Below, in pieces: positions 31,855-33,892 of a DNA stretch of 33,892 nucleotides. The stretch's first letter is position 1. Each line of letters opens with the position of its first letter. The DNA lies in the NCBI GenBank assembly GCA_027420455.1, contig DAIBJA010000087.1, positions 1 to 33,892 of the forward strand, given 5' to 3'. The stretch is from Clostridia bacterium (GTDB taxonomy: Bacteria; Bacillota; Sulfobacillia; JAJZYS01; JAJYTV01). The translations under genes and the position numbers were made by a program. The notes under the pieces are model-generated. The model saw nothing but the letters and a program-made list of their open reading frames with translations. It had not been told where the DNA came from and made no database searches.

Positions 31855-32589
31855 TTGCGCCACAGCGTGCTGATCCCAACCACCAGGCCCGATCTCCTGC
31901 CGCGCGCCTTGAGGTCCCTGGCCGCGCAGACGGTGACGCCCGCGGAAGCGCTGGTGCTGCACGACGGCGGGCCACCGCTCGATCTCGGCGATTGGCCGTT
32001 CCCCGTGAGAAGCCTCGGCATCCAGCCGCGCCTCGGACCGTCCCTTGCCCGCAACGTGCTGGCGGCGGCGGCCCGCGAGGAGCGGCTGGCGTTTCTGGAT
32101 GACGACGACGAATGGCTGCCCCAGCACCTCGCCCATCTGGGCGAAGGATCCGTGGATGGCCTTGTGTTCACCGACGCCCTGCTGCAGCACGAGGGTGAAG
32201 GCTGGACGCGCCCCTTCGCCTTCCGCTTCACGCCGGAGCTCCTGCGCCGCACGAACCCCATCATTCTTTCGACGGTGGGTGTGAGCCGCTCGGCCTTCTG
32301 GCGAGTCGGCGGGTTTGACCCGTCGCTCAGCCGCTATGAGGCCTGGGATCTCTTCCTGCGCCTGCAGGATGCCGGGGTGCCACTGCGCCGCAGGGCTGGC
32401 GCCGACGTGCGCTACCGCTTCTCCGGGCGTTCTTTGACGGCGGACGACAAAGCCATGGCGGAGGCGTTCTCGGCCTTTTGCGCACGGCACCAGCTCGCGA
32501 TTGCGCGCAAGAGCTTCGCGAGCATGCTGGACGATCCGCAGTTGGCGCCTGTCCGCGACGACGGCGTCGCGGAGGACAGCGACCGGTGA
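31855..32589 (+). CDS. Glycosyltransferase family 2-like protein
   Basis: A 244-residue GT-A fold glycosyltransferase. The N-terminal SVLIPTTRPDLLPRALRSLA strand-helix, the RNVLAAAAREERLAFLDDDD nucleotide and metal site (about residues 63 to 82), and the later VGGFDPSLSRYEAWDLFLRL acceptor region are typical of family GT2. The usual C-terminal membrane helices are absent, so it is a soluble or peripheral enzyme. The TTG start has AAGGAG nine bases upstream. It is divergent from the YhfZ-type regulator and 71 bases upstream of the toroid protein. The sugar donor and acceptor are unknown. Confidence 0.88.
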   Translation: MRHSVLIPTTRPDLLPRALRSLAAQTVTPAEALVLHDGGPPLDLGDWPFPVRSLGIQPRLGPSLARNVLAAAAREERLAFLDDDDEWLPQHLAHLGEGSVDGLVFTDALLQHEGEGWTRPFAFRFTPELLRRTNPIILSTVGVSRSAFWRVGGFDPSLSRYEAWDLFLRLQDAGVPLRRRAGADVRYRFSGRSLTADDKAMAEAFSAFCARHQLAIARKSFASMLDDPQLAPVRDDGVAEDSDR

Positions 32590-32660
32590 GAGGCGGCAGC
32601 CGCCGCCAGCCGGCCTGACTCGCAAGAATTCGAAGCCGCCCGCCCGGGAGGATGCTGATC

Positions 32661-33479
32661 ATGGTCGAGTCCACGCAACAGAAGGCTGCCGACTTCGTCC
32701 GGCGCGAAGGAAGCCGTTCGCAGCAAATGCGTCTCGAGTATCTCACGGGCGGCACATCGCAGGCGGCGGACGCCGCGGAACTGCTGGCGGCAAGGCGGCC
32801 CGACGGCGGCTTCGCGCCACCGTGGGCGCCCGACTACAGCAGTGTCGACGCCACCTGCTACCGTCTGGCGCAAGCGGAGGAGGCCGGTCTCGGTCCAGGC
32901 CGACCGGAACTCTCGGACGTCGTGGCGTTTCTCGTCCGCCGTCAGCGCGCCGACGGTTCCTGGGAAGAGGACCTCGCGCAGGCGGCCCTGGCTCCTCGGT
33001 GGGCCAAACCGGGAGATCCCATGGCTCTGGCCTACCTGACCGCGAACGCGGGGCTGTGGACGATGCGCGGCGGTGCCCAGGAGGCCGCGGGACGAGCGGC
33101 GCGATTCCTCAAGGGCAGTGTCGATGCCAGCGGAACCCTACCGTCCTTCCTGCACGCCAACTGGCTGGCCGCGGCCCTCTTCTGGGGCGCAGGTGACAGG
33201 GAGACCTCGGAGCGGCTGATGGCGTACCTCCTGCGGCGCATCGCCGACATCTCCGCGAGCGGCCTCTCCTGGATGATCGCCAGCCTGCTCGGCGTCGGTG
33301 TCGGCCCCGGCCACCCGCTGATCGCCGAGGCGCGCAAAAGATTGGTCCTGCACCAGAGGGACGATGGCGCGTTCCCGAGCGAAGACGGCCCGGCGCACGA
33401 CGTCGACTCCACCCTTGCGGCCTTGCACGCCTTGGCCCTCGCATCGCGCCGGCCTGGCGGCCCGCCATCTGCACCGTGA
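32661..33479 (+). CDS. Alpha/alpha-toroid protein, prenyltransferase/squalene-cyclase-repeat type
   Basis: A 272-residue protein made of helical pairs with QW-like repeats: RRPDGGFAPPW (about residue 45), RADGSWEEDL (about 95) and RDDGAFPSEDG (about 233). These repeats are typical of the toroid fold of squalene-hopene cyclases, class II terpene cyclases and protein prenyltransferase beta subunits. It is less than half the length of a hopene cyclase and shows no DXDD acid motif, so it may be a single toroid with a binding or unknown catalytic role. The second ATG (32661) is chosen because GGGAGG lies nine bases upstream; the first ATG abuts that site. It is 71 bases downstream of the glycosyltransferase gene, and may be in one unit with it. 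Confidence 0.72.
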   Translation: MVESTQQKAADFVRREGSRSQQMRLEYLTGGTSQAADAAELLAARRPDGGFAPPWAPDYSSVDATCYRLAQAEEAGLGPGRPELSDVVAFLVRRQRADGSWEEDLAQAALAPRWAKPGDPMALAYLTANAGLWTMRGGAQEAAGRAARFLKGSVDASGTLPSFLHANWLAAALFWGAGDRETSERLMAYLLRRIADISASGLSWMIASLLGVGVGPGHPLIAEARKRLVLHQRDDGAFPSEDGPAHDVDSTLAALHALALASRRPGGPPSAP

Positions 33480-33533
33480 CAGGTTAGGTCCCAGGCGGCA
33501 CGCAGTACAGCTGCTCGAGAGGGAGGCGCAGCG

Positions 33534-33803
33534 ATGGCGAGAGTGCCAAGACTGGCGGCAGCGCTGCTGCTTGGCGTGCTGCTCGCCGCCTGCGGCTCGT
33601 CGTCCGGGCTGTCACCCGCGGCACGCCAGCGTCTCGACGGACAGGTGCTCGGCTGGGGACCGTACCTGTACAGGCTGAGCGCCACGGTGGTGCCGTCCGC
33701 GGAACTCGGCAAGAAGCTGGGCACCGCGGTGTACCACGGGCGGGTGGCGGCAGGGCTAGCAACTGCCAACGCGTGGATGGCCACATATGGACATATGAGA
33801 TAA
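33534..33803 (+). pseudogene. Small lipoprotein, probably truncated by the IS607-type insertion
   Basis: The 89-residue reading begins with a lipoprotein signal (RLAAALLLGVLLAAC, lipobox LAAC with Cys near residue 20). A serine-rich spacer, then AARQRLDGQVLGWGPYLYRL and VVPSAELGKKLGTAVYHGRV, look like folded extracytoplasmic sequence. The last 20 or so residues (AAGLATANAWMATYGHMR) differ in character and lie just before the recombinase start, so the original C terminus was probably lost when the mobile element inserted near 33740 to 33770. GGGAGG lies upstream of the ATG. The function is unknown. Confidence 0.5.
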
Positions 33804-33812
33804 GCTAGGCTC

Positions 33813-33892
33813 ATGAAGCTTAGCGACTGGGCGCGACAGCAAGGGATTTCGTACAAGACAGCGTGGCGTTGGGTACGGCAAGGGAAGATGCC
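33813..33892 (+). mobile_element. IS607-type element, start of serine recombinase gene (cut by window end)
   Basis: The first 26 codons from the ATG at 33813 read MKLSDWARQQGISYKTAWRW and continue VRQGKM. This is the MerR-like helix-turn-helix N terminus of IS607-family TnpA serine recombinases (compare MKLSxWAKxxGISYxTAxRW). The window ends here, so the catalytic domain and any TnpB/IscB partner gene are outside. Two ACATATG words (33783 to 33798) occur just upstream, within the presumed left end; IS607 elements lack terminal inverted repeats. Confidence 0.8.

Noticed and set aside
1-33892. CRISPR arrays, rRNA genes, riboswitches, complete tRNAs, replication origin
   Set aside because: No regularly spaced repeat, rRNA-like segment, complete cloverleaf, recognisable riboswitch core or DnaA-box cluster was seen on reading.

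Overview
The window reads as chromosomal DNA of a high-GC bacterium, most likely a GC-rich member of the Bacillota (Symbiobacterium, Sulfobacillus or Thermaerobacter-like). The basis is strong GGAGG ribosome-binding sites, frequent GTG and TTG starts, an M29 aminopeptidase, a YetF/DUF421 protein, a YhfZ-type regulator and a sphingosine-1-phosphate-lyase-like enzyme. The taxonomic call is inference only.

Left part (1 to about 3.9 kb): a metal and arsenic resistance segment. It has arsB, a thioredoxin-coupled arsC, a decayed small membrane gene, and a MerR regulator divergent from a small thioredoxin-like protein with a clear MerR-type promoter between them. It ends at the 3' half of a tRNA-Arg(CCG) gene, from anticodon arm to CCA, without a 5' half. 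Ten-base direct repeats lie just before it. This looks like the attachment-site scar of an integrated element that carried the resistance genes.

Middle-left (4.4 to 10.8 kb): transport and regulation with heavy gene decay. There is a TDT-family transporter with a LysR regulator upstream, a response-regulator receiver domain fused in frame to an IS630-type transposase fragment, an intact MFS exporter, a frameshifted small membrane gene, and a DHA2 drug exporter broken by an inversion and two TGG-to-stop changes.

Centre (10.9 to 23.3 kb): a PaaK-like acyl/aryl-CoA ligase converges on an SDR across a strong hairpin. Next comes a tightly coupled operon (MFS transporter, S1P-lyase-like PLP enzyme, FGGY kinase), followed by an M29 aminopeptidase, a YetF-like protein, a Trm112-domain methyltransferase, an S41-like lipoprotein and a CPBP intramembrane protease.

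Right (23.4 to 33.9 kb): an overlapping SCP2 - Zn alcohol dehydrogenase - aldehyde dehydrogenase operon, an MscS channel whose ribosome-binding site sits in a hairpin, and a GlpD-like dehydrogenase coupled to an alkyl-DHAP-synthase-like flavoprotein. A YhfZ-type regulator lies upstream of this pair and a perfect operator-like palindrome lies between them. A glycosyltransferase, a terpene-cyclase-like toroid protein, a lipoprotein probably cut short, and the first codons of an IS607-type recombinase complete the window.

The most interesting theme is the clustering of enzymes that make or consume long-chain alcohols, aldehydes and glycerol-phosphate ethers (S1P-lyase-like, AGPS-like, GlpD, ADH, ALDH, SCP2, SDR, CoA ligase). 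It may represent an undescribed bacterial lipid-aldehyde or ether-lipid pathway. Each family is recognised from motifs; the shared pathway is inference.
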